A DNA stretch of 64,000 nt, from NCBI GenBank assembly GCA_949320185.1, contig CASGHK010000016.1:62001-126000 (forward strand), given 5' to 3'. Below, piece by piece: positions 1 to 7,964 of this stretch. Under the pieces are notes generated by a model. The model was not told where the DNA came from. It did no database searches and worked only from the letters and a program-made list of their open reading frames with translations. This stretch comes from an uncultured Methanomicrobiales archaeon. Its GTDB lineage: Archaea; Halobacteriota; Methanomicrobia; Methanomicrobiales; Methanospirillaceae. The position numbers and the translations under genes were made by a program. Numbering within the stretch: the stretch's first letter is position 1; every line of letters begins with the position of its first letter.

Positions 1-327
1 GCCTTTTCCGCCGGCACGGTCGCCTCCACCGTGAGCCCGCTCGCGATCCGGGTCATGGCCGAGATCGGGATCGATATCTCCGGTCACCGGTCCAAGGACC
101 TCGGGGAGTTCATCGGAGAGGAGATGGACGTCGTGGTCACGGTCTGCGACGCGGCCGCCGCGACCTGTCCGATGTTCTCCGGGGCGACGAGGACGATCCA
201 CGCGAGCTTCACCGACCCCGCCGCCACGACGGGAACGAATGAGGAGCGTATCGCCGTCTTTCGGTCGATTCGTGATGAGATAGCGGCCTGGATCGACGCC
301 ACCTTCGGGGGTGCGGCTCACGATTGA
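1..327 (+). CDS. ArsC-type arsenate reductase / low-molecular-weight phosphatase family protein, 5' truncated by window edge
   Basis: The open frame runs in from before base 1, so the N-terminal catalytic loop (expected CxxxxxR) is outside the window. The visible part starts AFSAGTVAS and continues VSPLAIRVMAEIGIDISGH, the pattern that follows the catalytic loop in LMW-PTP-fold arsenate reductases. A central VVVTVCDAAAATCP segment matches the region carrying the resolving cysteines of thioredoxin-coupled ArsC. The family reduces arsenate to arsenite in the cytoplasm. The next gene starts inside its 3' end (17 bp overlap), so the two are co-transcribed. Downstream thioredoxin-like and FTR-like genes could supply electrons; that link is inferred. 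The first internal ATG/GTG codons are not the true start. Confidence 0.8.
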   Translation, partial: AFSAGTVASTVSPLAIRVMAEIGIDISGHRSKDLGEFIGEEMDVVVTVCDAAAATCPMFSGATRTIHASFTDPAATTGTNEERIAVFRSIRDEIAAWIDATFGGAAHD

Positions 328-1024
328 ACCGCCATCGAGCCGCAAGGTCCGGCCTCACCCGGACTATCCACCCGAGGAGGGGCGGTACCTCCGCGGCAAC
401 GACTTCTCGCCGGTCGCGGTCGTGATCATTCTGAACACGGACGAGGACAAGATCCTGCCCGAGATCGAGGCGATGGTCCGAGCCGGCGTCGAGAGCGGGG
501 CCGCGCTCTCGGGCACGGTCCAGACCCCGAACATCGGGTTCGAGAAGATCATCTGGAACATCGTCGGCAATCCGAACATCCGGTACCTCGTCCTCGGCGG
601 TCCCGAGTCCGCGGGCCATGCCACTGGCGCCGCACTTAAGGCGCTCTTTGCGAACGGCATCGATGCGAAGTCCCGGATCATCGGCTCGGACGCCCCGTTC
701 CCGGTCCTCTACAACGTTCCCCGCGAGGTCGTGGAACGGTTCCTCGACCAGGTGACTCTCGTCGACTGCCAGTTCCAGGACGTCCCGACCCTCAGCGAGG
801 CGGTCCGCGCCTGCTACCAGGAGACGCCCACCGAGTTCCGCGGACAGTTCCTCTGCGATCCAGGTGTGTACCCCGCCGAACCTATCGGCGGAAGACTGAC
901 CTGGAAGGTCACGCAGCCGTGGGCCGTGCCGAAGGACGAGAAGGAGGCGGCCGCCAAGGAACGGGCGCTGGCCCTCATCGAACGCTTGAAGGCGAGAAAC
1001 GCGCAGCGCCGGCAGGGAGGCTGA
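311..1024 (+). CDS. Stand-alone MtrA-like corrinoid protein (tetrahydromethanopterin S-methyltransferase subunit A family)
   Basis: The 237-residue product matches the soluble corrinoid domain of MtrA: KVRPHPDYPPEEGRYLRGND near residues 12-31, and the segment RYLVLGGPESAGHATG with His103 in the place of the MtrA histidine that ligates the cobalt of the corrinoid. The canonical C-terminal membrane anchor is absent; the end (from about residue 205) is charged and Lys/Arg/Glu rich, so the protein should be cytoplasmic. No other mtr subunit is nearby, so it is not the methanogenesis Mtr complex locus. The GTG start overlaps the ArsC-like gene by 17 bp. A role in methyl transfer linked to arsenic or another metalloid is possible but is inferred only from context. 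Confidence 0.85.
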   Translation: MRLTIEPPSSRKVRPHPDYPPEEGRYLRGNDFSPVAVVIILNTDEDKILPEIEAMVRAGVESGAALSGTVQTPNIGFEKIIWNIVGNPNIRYLVLGGPESAGHATGAALKALFANGIDAKSRIIGSDAPFPVLYNVPREVVERFLDQVTLVDCQFQDVPTLSEAVRACYQETPTEFRGQFLCDPGVYPAEPIGGRLTWKVTQPWAVPKDEKEAAAKERALALIERLKARNAQRRQGG

Positions 1025-1136
1025 AACGCAGGGTCGGCCCGGCGGGACGAACGAACAGGCCCTTCGAGGAAGGCTAAGTTCGATACACTCCCGACCAGAA
1101 AACCTGACAACCACCATTCTATCTCCACCAGATCAC

Positions 1137-1158
1137 AAGTTTTATTGAATCGAATTCA
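1137..1158 (+). promoter_or_regulatory. Candidate promoter/operator of the thioredoxin-like/DGC/permease operon
   Basis: A T-rich, TATA-like run at 1139-1146 is followed by a short inverted repeat, TGAAT-CGA-ATTCA (1146-1158), 16 bases before the ATG at 1174. The layout fits an ArsR-type operator overlapping an archaeal promoter, but there is no direct proof. Confidence 0.4.
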
Positions 1159-1173
1159 CCATTGGAGGAACAC

Positions 1174-1410
1174 ATGTTGAAGATCGAAGTACTCGGAACC
1201 GGGTGCGCGAAATGCAAGCGGCTGTTTGCCAACCTGCAGGAGGCGGTGAAGGCCCTGGGGGTTGAAGCAGAGTTGACCAAGGTCGAGTCGATAGACGAGA
1301 TCGTCGAACGCGGCGTCATGAGCACGCCCGCCCTCTTCATTGACGGGAAGATGCGGTTCTCGGGCCGGGTTCCGACTGTGGATGAACTAAAAAGGCTCCT
1401 TGAGGGGTAG
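1174..1410 (+). CDS. Thioredoxin-like mini-protein (redox-active disulfide protein 2 type)
   Basis: A 78-residue thioredoxin-fold protein with the redox motif GTGCAKC near residues 8-14, the cis-proline segment STPALFIDG and an end VPTVDELKRLL. The ATG at 1174 is chosen over the TTG at 1162 because GGAGG (1164-1168) is spaced correctly for it. Proteins of this type reduce disulfides and often sit beside DUF318 permeases and arsenic genes. It is the first gene of a tight four-gene operon with a DGC protein, an FTR-like protein and the permease. A paralogue with the same architecture occurs at 13945-14184 beside the second permease. Confidence 0.85.
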   Translation: MLKIEVLGTGCAKCKRLFANLQEAVKALGVEAELTKVESIDEIVERGVMSTPALFIDGKMRFSGRVPTVDELKRLLEG

Positions 1411-1414
1411 GACG

Positions 1415-1867
1415 ATGACCGAGACACCCACCTGCTCATGCGGGTCAAAGGAACCAGCACGGCTCATCTTCCCGTGCGCCGGCCAGGCAAACACGGGCCA
1501 GCTCTCGAACCTCGCGGCCGTCGAACTGACCGAGGAGGGGTACGGCAGCATCGCCTGCGTCGCCAAGCTGGCAGTCGGGGACGAGGGCCTGGTGAAGGGC
1601 GCGAAGAACGCCGACGAGGTTGTCGTGATCGACGGGTGCGCGCTGCACTGCGCAAAGAAGATCGCGCTCGCACAGGGCGTGGTGCCCGCCCAGCACGTCG
1701 TCGTGACCGACCTCGGGATTGCGAAAGGGCCGTCGAAGGACTACATCCTCGAAGACGTCGAGACCGTAGTCTCGGCGTGCTGGCAGGGGATCGGGCGGGA
1801 CGCGCACGCCCCAGGGCCGGAACGAAAGGACGAGGGGGCGGGCTGCGGGTGCGGTGGAGGCTGCTGA
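1415..1867 (+). CDS. DGC-domain putative zinc-binding protein
   Basis: A 150-residue protein of the DGC family, named for a conserved Asp-Gly-Cys: here VVVIDGCALHCAKK around residues 71-84. Other conserved cysteines are in the N-terminal CSCG, PCAGQANTGQ and SIACVAK segments. The C-terminal tail is almost pure Cys/Gly (CGCGGGC), a likely metal-binding appendix. ATG 1415 follows GAGGGG at 1402-1407 and lies 4 bases after the thioredoxin-like gene. The function of the family is not established. The recurring neighbourhood here (thioredoxin-like protein plus ArsP-type permease, twice) suggests metal or metalloid handling. Confidence 0.8.
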   Translation: MTETPTCSCGSKEPARLIFPCAGQANTGQLSNLAAVELTEEGYGSIACVAKLAVGDEGLVKGAKNADEVVVIDGCALHCAKKIALAQGVVPAQHVVVTDLGIAKGPSKDYILEDVETVVSACWQGIGRDAHAPGPERKDEGAGCGCGGGC

Positions 1868-1873
1868 ACGACG

Positions 1874-2224
1874 ATGACGACCACCCGGGATACGAGCGGC
1901 GAGGACGAGGTGCTACGGTGGGCCGCAGAGTACGCCCGGGAGCACGGGTGGGTGCTGAACCCCGACGGCAGGGTGCGGGCCATCGTGGTGAGCGGCCTTG
2001 CCCGGAACGAGAAGCGGTTCGGTGCGCGGTACTGCCCGTGCCGGATCCGATCCGGTGACGAGGAGAGAGACCAGGCGATCATCTGCCCGTGTATCTACCA
2101 CAGGGATGAGATCGAGCGGGACGGTCACTGTCACTGTCGGCTCTACTACCGGAAAGACGCAACGGTCACGAGACCCGGGACGGACGAGATGGACGATTCA
2201 CACCATGGAGAAATGAATGTATGA
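1874..2224 (+). CDS. Ferredoxin:thioredoxin reductase catalytic-subunit-like protein
   Basis: A 116-residue protein with the FTR catalytic signature CPC (Cys54/56), CPC (Cys71/73) and CHC (Cys86/88), which binds a [4Fe-4S] cluster next to a redox-active disulfide. Spacing is 14 and 12 residues, slightly different from plant FTR. Such proteins pass electrons from ferredoxin to thioredoxins. No variable subunit is present, as in other archaeal versions. It lies between the DGC gene (6 bp gap) and the permease (8 bp overlap), so it may reduce the thioredoxin-like protein encoded two genes upstream. The partner is inferred; the iron-sulfur motif is seen directly. Confidence 0.88.
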   Translation: MTTTRDTSGEDEVLRWAAEYAREHGWVLNPDGRVRAIVVSGLARNEKRFGARYCPCRIRSGDEERDQAIICPCIYHRDEIERDGHCHCRLYYRKDATVTRPGTDEMDDSHHGEMNV

Positions 2225-3305
2225 AGATCTGCTGATCAGCGCCCTCATGGGCGGTGCCACGGCCCTCGTGGAGTATGTCTCGGCGCACGTGGCAACCTGC
2301 CTTATCCCGGCATTCTTCATCGCTGGTGCTATGAACGCGCTCCTCCATAAGGAGGCGATCACGAAGTACCTCGGGGAGAAGACGCCGCGGTACATCGCCT
2401 ACCCGGTGGCGGTCGTCTCCGGCCTCCTTCTCGCCGTCTGCTCCTGCACAATCCTCCCGCTCTTCGCGGGGATCAAGAAGAAGGGCGCGGGGATCGGGCC
2501 GGCGATCGCGTTCCTCTACACGGCCCCGGGGACGAACATCCTCGCCGTCTCCCTCACCTGGAGCGTGATCGGCGCAGACTTCGCCCTCTCGCGCATCACC
2601 CTCTCGATCATCTTCGCGGTGATCATCGGCCTGGTCATCTCGATGCTCTTCCCGGAGAAGCGGCCTCCTGAGGTGACGCCGGATGCCCCGATTGCGTGTG
2701 CGTGCGGTTCGGGTGAGGAAGCGCCGACCAATCAGAGAAACGTCGTGCTGTTCATCGCCAGCCTCGTTGCCGTCCTCTTCGTCGGCACCTGGAACATCTT
2801 CATGGAGAACACGCTTGAGGGGATCCCGCTCCGGTTCGTCATCCTCCCGTTCCTCGTCGCCCTCGTTGCGATCGAGGCCTGGAAATGGTTCGGCCAGGAC
2901 GAGCGTCAGATGTGGCTCTCCGAGACCTGGGACTTCATGAAGAAGATCTTTCCCCTGCTCTTCGCGGGGATCTTCGTCGCCGGCGTGCTGACGGCGCTCC
3001 TGCCGGAGAACATCCTGGGAACGTATCTCGGGGAGAACACGATCATGGCGAACTTCATCGCGGTCCTCTTCGGGACGTTCATGTACTTCCCGACGCTCGT
3101 CGAGGTGCCGATGGCGAAGATGTTCCTCGACCTCGGGATGGCACGCGGGCCCCTGCTCGCCTACGTCCTCGCGGACCCGGTGATCTCGCTGCCGAGCATT
3201 CTGGTCGTCCGTAAGTTCATGGGCACGAAGCAGACCATCGTGTACGTGGTCCTGATCGTTTGCTTCTGCACGCTCGCCGGGTTCATCTACGGCTCGTTCG
3301 TGTAG
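2217..3305 (+). CDS. DUF318/ArsP-type permease
   Basis: A 362-residue polytopic membrane protein with about eight to ten hydrophobic segments. The conserved AVCSCTILPLFAGI segment near residues 66-79 and FLYTAPGTNIL after it are hallmarks of the DUF318/ArsP_1 permease family, some members of which export organoarsenicals. A loop near residues 155-175 carries ACACGSG, a possible metal-sensing patch. The gene starts inside the FTR-like gene (8 bp overlap) and ends the operon. A diverged paralogue is at 14458-15432. The substrate cannot be read from sequence; arsenic compounds or another soft metal(loid) are the best guess from the ArsC and ArsR neighbours. Confidence 0.88.
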   Translation: MYEDLLISALMGGATALVEYVSAHVATCLIPAFFIAGAMNALLHKEAITKYLGEKTPRYIAYPVAVVSGLLLAVCSCTILPLFAGIKKKGAGIGPAIAFLYTAPGTNILAVSLTWSVIGADFALSRITLSIIFAVIIGLVISMLFPEKRPPEVTPDAPIACACGSGEEAPTNQRNVVLFIASLVAVLFVGTWNIFMENTLEGIPLRFVILPFLVALVAIEAWKWFGQDERQMWLSETWDFMKKIFPLLFAGIFVAGVLTALLPENILGTYLGENTIMANFIAVLFGTFMYFPTLVEVPMAKMFLDLGMARGPLLAYVLADPVISLPSILVVRKFMGTKQTIVYVVLIVCFCTLAGFIYGSFV

Positions 3306-3307
3306 GC

Positions 3308-3805
3308 CGGAAGGAACAACCCATATCCCCGATCCCCGACGCGATACAACGCCCCCCACACCGGCCGAAAGAACCGATCCTGACCGGACGGTCCTCGATC
3401 GAGCTCCTCGCCACCGGGCTCGTCATGGCCCTCACGACGGCCGGCGTCTTCGGCTGGTAAATCGCCGCCTGGCCGGAGCCGGCAGCGAAGGCCGGCACCA
3501 TGGCCTTTTCGGTCTTCGTCATCACGCAGATGCTGCTCGCCATGGCCTTCAGCGCGTCGCGGGAGCGATCCCTTCTGAAGACCGGGCTCTTCAAGAATCG
3601 GTGGCTCTGGCTCTCCATCGGGTTCGGGGCCGCCGCCCAGGTCCTGATCACCGAGTGGAGACCGCTTCAGGCGGTCTTTGGGACAGTGTCTCTTGCCCTC
3701 ACCGACTGGCTCGTCGTCCTCACGGTCGCCGCTGTCGCGGGTGTGGTCCCCGAAGGGGCGAAGCTGGCACGACACGCCCGGACCGGGCTGGAAAGCGGGG
3801 TATAA
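3308..3805 (+). pseudogene. C-terminal remnant of a cation-transporting P-type ATPase
   Basis: One reading frame encodes the C-terminal membrane domain of a cation P-type ATPase: a QRPPHRPKEPIL segment, then hydrophobic helices, ending DWLVVLTVAAVAGVVPEGAK. A TAA at 3458-3460, in GVFGW-stop-IAAW, interrupts the frame. The N-terminal actuator, phosphorylation and nucleotide-binding domains are absent. It follows the permease operon directly, so it is probably scar tissue from loss of an ion pump. A short protein starting at ATG 3500 could still be made, but it would not be a pump. Confidence 0.8.
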
Positions 3806-4003
3806 TCCGCCCCTGCATCGACCCGTCCCATAAAGACAGCACTCGAGACAGGTCGGGTTTCGCCGACTGAACTGCCGGGCGGGACAAGGAGCGTGAATCC
3901 CGCATTGGGGGGACGGTCCGATGGACGGTATGGAAGAGAGGTGACAAGGAGCCGTTTCTCCTCGCTCCGTGCCCCACCGTCGCCTCGTGTAGGCGGAGAG
4001 GTG

Positions 4004-4195
4004 ATGGCTGGACGTCACGAATCCGAAACCGGGCCGGACGAGGAGATGTACGAGGTCACTCGCCTGCCGGAGTTCGCCCTCGCCCACCCGAAGGGCTCCT
4101 TCGGAAACAACAGGTGCACCAACTGCGGGGAATACGTCTTCGAACACTATCTCCAGATGGGCGACGGCAAACCGCGCTGCATTCCGCGCTCGGCT
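4004..4195 (+). pseudogene. FmdE-like C-terminal zinc-finger fragment
   Basis: ATG 4004 follows GGAGAGGTG. The frame encodes about 60 sensible residues including RCTNCGEYVFEHY and GDGKPRCIP, resembling the treble-clef zinc finger at the end of formylmethanofuran dehydrogenase subunit E family proteins. The normal alpha/beta FmdE core before it is missing. After about 4190 the frame loses sense while the adjacent frame takes up a TauE-like membrane protein, so the two appear joined by deletion. The last expected cysteine of the second CxxC pair is replaced by Arg. Confidence 0.55.
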
Positions 4196-4502
4196 CTTTC
4201 TGCTGGGCTATGCCGCCCTGACGTCGATCTCGACCTCCCTCGCGCTCAACCTCTTCACGGCGCTCACGGCCTCTATCGTCTACTACCAGTCGGGGCTGAT
4301 CGACGTCCGGTTCGCGCTCTGGTTCGTCCCGGGCATCTGTCTCGGCGCATTTCTTGGCGGGGTCATCTATGCGTACATCGATCCGAAGATCCTGATGTGG
4401 CTCTTCGTCATCTTCCTGCTCGGTGCCGGGGCCCGAATGATCTCCACGTACTGGGAGAAGGGGGCGGCCGAAGAAACCTGCCCCCTGCGGTACCCGAACT
4501 GA
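4191..4502 (+). pseudogene. TauE/SafE-family permease, N-terminal half, 5' truncated
   Basis: Frame 4191-4502 encodes RLFLLGYAALTSISTSLALN, a stretch on SGLIDVRFALWFVPGICLGA and CPLRYPN before TGA. This is the first pseudo-repeat of a TauE/SafE sulfite/sulfonate exporter-type protein. It lacks a start and its first helix (the GGG-rich hairpin) and is joined out of frame to the FmdE-like fragment. The second half begins at ATG 4503, directly after the stop, so one ancestral gene seems to have been split. Confidence 0.7.
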
Positions 4503-4975
4503 ATGTACGCCCTGATCGTGGTCTTCAGCTTCGTCGTCGGCATCATTTCCGGACTGCTCGGGGTCGGAGGCGGGATCCTGATCGTGCCCTTTCTGATCTT
4601 CCTCTGCCGTTACCCGACGAAGAACTCCGCCGGGGTGGTCAGTTTTATCGTGATCTTCTCGTCCCTCTTCGGCGTGGCCGGCCACCTGACGACAGGGGCC
4701 CTCGATCTTCCCCTGATTCTCGGAACAGGTGTCGCCGTTGTCATCGGCGCCACGATCGGATCCCGGAGCATGGTGAAGCTCCCGGGCAGATACATCAAGG
4801 TGGGGTTCGGCGTGATCCTCTGGGTCTTTGCGATCCAGCTGATCCTCAAACTGACCGATCTCCTCGAATTTTTCCTGTTGCCATCGGCGGAGTTCGTGCG
4901 GCTCAATCTCGTGATTTCAACTTTTTTTCCATACATTTATGTACGATGGCACGATAGAAGAGCCTGGGAATCGTC
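4503..4975 (+). pseudogene. TauE/SafE-family permease, C-terminal half
   Basis: ATG 4503 opens a frame with VVGIISGLLGVGGGILIVPF, the typical TauE hairpin motif, and three further hydrophobic helices to about 4880. Homology ends near LLPSAEFVRLNLV. The open frame runs on to 5102, 127 bp into the aldehyde oxidoreductase gene, but that tail looks non-native. The feature is cut here at the start of the next gene. It may yield a four-helix half-transporter, or nothing useful. The stop separating it from 4191-4502 supports decay. Confidence 0.65.
4932..4943 (+). promoter_or_regulatory. Promoter-region palindrome upstream of the AOR operon
   Basis: TACAT-TT-ATGTA forms a short inverted repeat inside an A/T-rich patch, 32 bases before the AOR start codon. 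It may contain the TATA element, a regulator site, or both. Confidence 0.4.
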
Positions 4976-6751
4976 ATGGACGGATATGCAGGAAACATGG
5001 TCTTTGTCGACCTCTCTGCGGGGACGGTCGCTATCCAACCCACCCCCCTCGATCTCAAGCGGGAGTACCTTGGCGGACGGGGTTTCGGCATCCGGTTGCT
5101 GACCGACCTGGTCGACCCGCAGACGGAGCCGCTAAGCGAGAAGAATGCCGTCATCTTCGCCTCCGGTCCGCTGACCGGGACCGGCATCCCGCTGGGGAGC
5201 CGGTACGAGGTCTCGACGATCTCGCCGCTGACCGGCACTGCGTCCAGTGCCAACAGCGGCGGAGTCTTCGGCTGGAAGATGAAGAAGGCTGGGTTCGACG
5301 CCGTGGTCGTAACCGGTCGGTCAGCAAAACCGGTCTACCTTCTGCTGGACAACGGGAAGGCCGAGCTCCGCGATGCCGCTCACCTCTGGGGAAAGACGAC
5401 CGGGCAGACCACGGACGCCATCGTCGAGGAGCTCGGTGACAAGACAGTCCGGGTCAGCTGTATCGGACCGTCAGGAGAGAAGCTCGTGCGGTTCGCCTGC
5501 ATCATCAATGAGAAGACGAGGGCGGCCGGCCGCGGAGGCATGGGAGCGGTCCTCGGGTTCAAGAACCTGAAGGCGATCGCGGCCCGGGGCGACCGGCCGA
5601 TCGAGGTCGCGGATGAAGCGCGGCTCGATGTGGTCAAAGAACGCGTGCGCGCAAAGATCCAGGAGAACGGGATCGAGCAGGCACTGCATAACTACGGTAC
5701 GGCAGTGCTGGTCAACATCATCAACGAAAACTACGTCCTGCCGACACGGAACTTCCAGACCGCCCGCTTCCCGAACGCCGAGAATGTTTCGGGCGAGACG
5801 ATCGCAAAGACGATCCTGAAAAGGCCGAAGGGGTGTTATGCCTGTATCGTGCAATGTGGCCGGGTACACGAGTTCGACGGCGAGGCCGGTGAGGGGCCGG
5901 AGTACGAACCCGATTGGGCGTTCGGGCCCGACTGCGGGATCGACGACCTCAAGGCAGTCGTCCGGGCGAACAACATCTGCAACGAGTACGGGCTCGACGC
6001 GATCTCGGCGCCGGCCACGATCGCCTGCCTGATGGAGATGGTCGAGAAAGGCTACGTGGACCACCCGATCCGGTTCGGCGATGCCGCGGGGATGCTGGCC
6101 CTGGTGAAGCAGATTGCGACCCGCGAAGGGATTGGCGACGAACTCGCCGAGGGCTCCTACCGGTTCGCCGAGAAGTACGGGCATCCCGAACTCTCGATGA
6201 GTTCCAAGAAGCAGGAGCTGCCGGCCTACGACCCCCGGGGGATCCAGGGGTATGGACTCGCAACGGCGACGTCGGTCCGCGGCGGGGACCACGTCTACGG
6301 GTACATGATCTCGCCCGAGGTGCTCGGGGCGCCGGAGAAACTCGACCCGTATGTAACCGAAGGAAAGGCCCAGTGGGTCAAGACGTTCCAGGACCTGACC
6401 GCGGCCATCGATGCGTCGGGCATGTGCCTCTTTACCTCGTTCGCCCTCGACGCACAGGACTACGCGGACCTGATTGCCACGACCACCGGCATGCCGATCG
6501 ATACAACTGAACTGCTGAGGATCGGCGAGCGGATCTGGAACCTCCAGAAGCTCTTCAATATCAAACGGGGCTTTGGCCGGAGCGACGACACCCTGCCGGC
6601 GCGCCTGCTGAACGAGCCGCTCCAGGAAGGGGCTCCCAAGGGCCAGGTCTGGCGACGGGACGAGATGCTCGACGAGTATTACGCCCTCCGGGGCTGGGAC
6701 ACCGATGGGATCCCGACTCGTGAGAAGGTAGAGGAACTCGGGCTCGCATAG
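4976..6751 (+). CDS. aor: Tungsten-containing aldehyde ferredoxin oxidoreductase
   Basis: The 591-residue enzyme is of normal AOR length. The N-terminal domain has LKREYLGGRGFGIRLL and SGPLTGTGIPLGSRYEVSTI, which bind tungstopterin. The [4Fe-4S] ligands are Cys287, Cys290, Cys294 (CYACIVQC) and Cys484 (ASGMCLF). Such enzymes oxidise aldehydes to acids in the cytoplasm and reduce ferredoxin. The gene is followed by ThiF/MoeB-like and MoaD-like genes that would supply sulfur for the pterin dithiolene, so the three form a cofactor-plus-enzyme operon. Start ATG 4976 gives the conserved GYAGNMVFVDL beginning. The aldehyde substrate is not determinable. Confidence 0.95.
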   Translation: MDGYAGNMVFVDLSAGTVAIQPTPLDLKREYLGGRGFGIRLLTDLVDPQTEPLSEKNAVIFASGPLTGTGIPLGSRYEVSTISPLTGTASSANSGGVFGWKMKKAGFDAVVVTGRSAKPVYLLLDNGKAELRDAAHLWGKTTGQTTDAIVEELGDKTVRVSCIGPSGEKLVRFACIINEKTRAAGRGGMGAVLGFKNLKAIAARGDRPIEVADEARLDVVKERVRAKIQENGIEQALHNYGTAVLVNIINENYVLPTRNFQTARFPNAENVSGETIAKTILKRPKGCYACIVQCGRVHEFDGEAGEGPEYEPDWAFGPDCGIDDLKAVVRANNICNEYGLDAISAPATIACLMEMVEKGYVDHPIRFGDAAGMLALVKQIATREGIGDELAEGSYRFAEKYGHPELSMSSKKQELPAYDPRGIQGYGLATATSVRGGDHVYGYMISPEVLGAPEKLDPYVTEGKAQWVKTFQDLTAAIDASGMCLFTSFALDAQDYADLIATTTGMPIDTTELLRIGERIWNLQKLFNIKRGFGRSDDTLPARLLNEPLQEGAPKGQVWRRDEMLDEYYALRGWDTDGIPTREKVEELGLA

Positions 6752-6767
6752 CGCCGGGAACGGGTCG

Positions 6768-7499
6768 ATGCTACAGGTGACGGGGAAGAACGAGAGGTAC
6801 CGACGGCAGGTGGACCTTGTCGGAGCGGACGGGCAGGCAGCACTCGGCAGGGCGAGGGTCGTGATCGCGGGTGCGGGAGGGCTCGGCTCCGCGATAGCCC
6901 TCTACTCTGCCGCTGCGGGGATCGGGCAGATTCGGATCATCGACTGCGATACGGTGGAGGTGAGCAACCTCAACCGGCAGATCCTGTACCGGACCGGGGA
7001 CATTGGGACGGAAAAAGTAACGGCGGCGGCCAAGGATTTGCGTGCCCTCAACCCCGGGATCGAGATCGAACCGGTGCAAACGAGGATCACGGCCGAGACT
7101 GCCGAGTCCCTGGTGGAGGGCGCGGACCTCGTCCTCGACGCACTGGACAATTACCCGGCCCGGTACGCCCTCGCTCACGCCGCGTGGGATCGGGGAATCC
7201 CGTACTTCCATGGCGCGGTGCATGGGATGTACGGCCAGGCGAGCACAATTATTCCGGGCCAATCACCCTGCCTGCGGTGCATCGTGCCCTCGCCGCCGGC
7301 GTCGGGCGCGACGCCGATCCTCGGTGTGACGACCGGGGTGATCGGGTCGATCCAGGCGACGGAGGCGATTAAGTATCTCACGAACCGGGGCACCCTGCTC
7401 CTGGGGCGCGTGCTGTTCTGGGACGGAACCCGGACGGAAGTCGAGATTCTTTCGATCCAGGGAGACCCGGTCTGTCCGGTGTGTGGAGGAGTGAGCTGA
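6768..7499 (+). CDS. ThiF/MoeB/HesA-family adenylyltransferase
   Basis: A 243-residue E1-like enzyme with nucleotide-binding GAGGLGS at residues 35-41, the DCDTVEVSNLNRQ signature following it, and zinc ligands Cys168/Cys171 (CLRC) and Cys236/Cys239 (CPVC). The family adenylates the C-terminal Gly-Gly of MoaD/ThiS-type sulfur carriers. It lies 16 bp after aor and overlaps the MoaD gene by three bases (TGATG), so it most likely activates that MoaD for tungstopterin synthesis. A role in thiamine or other thiolation cannot be excluded. Confidence 0.9.
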   Translation: MLQVTGKNERYRRQVDLVGADGQAALGRARVVIAGAGGLGSAIALYSAAAGIGQIRIIDCDTVEVSNLNRQILYRTGDIGTEKVTAAAKDLRALNPGIEIEPVQTRITAETAESLVEGADLVLDALDNYPARYALAHAAWDRGIPYFHGAVHGMYGQASTIIPGQSPCLRCIVPSPPASGATPILGVTTGVIGSIQATEAIKYLTNRGTLLLGRVLFWDGTRTEVEILSIQGDPVCPVCGGVS

Positions 7500-7819
7500 T
7501 GGTCGAAGGCGGGAGAGAGACAAACAGAACCGGGAGCGTAATGACCGTCACGGTCAAGTCGTTTGCGACCTTCCGCGAGGTGATGGAGATGCAGATCGTC
7601 CTTCCGTTCCCTGAGGGGGCGACCGTGCGAACCCTTCTCGCCGATCTCACGTCGCGGTTTGACAGGCTCGACGAGCAGCTCTTCGCCGCGCCAGGAACCC
7701 TCCGGGACTTCGTGAACATTCTCAAGAACGGAAGAAATATTGATTTCCTGGCAGGCCTGGAAACGTCACTCGAAGACGGAGATGTGATCGCACTCTTTCC
7801 GCCGCTCGCCGGGGGGTAG
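7499..7819 (+). CDS. MoaD/ThiS-type sulfur carrier protein
   Basis: A 106-residue beta-grasp protein ending in PPLAGG, the Gly-Gly tail that is adenylated and thiocarboxylated. ATG 7499 overlaps the ThiF stop and follows GGAGGA at 7485-7490. ATG 7541 (92 residues) is an alternative start nearer the usual MoaD length. Position behind aor and the E1-like gene indicates a dedicated carrier that inserts sulfur into the pterin of the tungsten cofactor. Confidence 0.88.
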   Translation: MVEGGRETNRTGSVMTVTVKSFATFREVMEMQIVLPFPEGATVRTLLADLTSRFDRLDEQLFAAPGTLRDFVNILKNGRNIDFLAGLETSLEDGDVIALFPPLAGG

Positions 7820-7964
7820 CGACCCCCTTCGAACACCGGGGCGGCACCGGGCTGGCTGGATCGAACGACTCCGACTGGGGTACGCGCAGCATTGGGACGA
7901 AAGACAGGAACGCCGGAATCCGGCCTTGCAGCTGTTCGGAGGAGGGACCGGTCACTCGCCCGAC

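Noticed and set aside
2166-3359. 397-residue minus-strand open frame
   Set aside because: It is antisense to the DUF318 permease and rich in Arg, Asp, Glu and Pro, as expected for the opposite frame of GC-rich coding DNA.
4503-5102. Full 199-residue TauE open frame as one protein
   Set aside because: The last 42 codons overlap the aldehyde oxidoreductase gene and lose hydrophobic, TauE-like character, so the true coding end is probably earlier.
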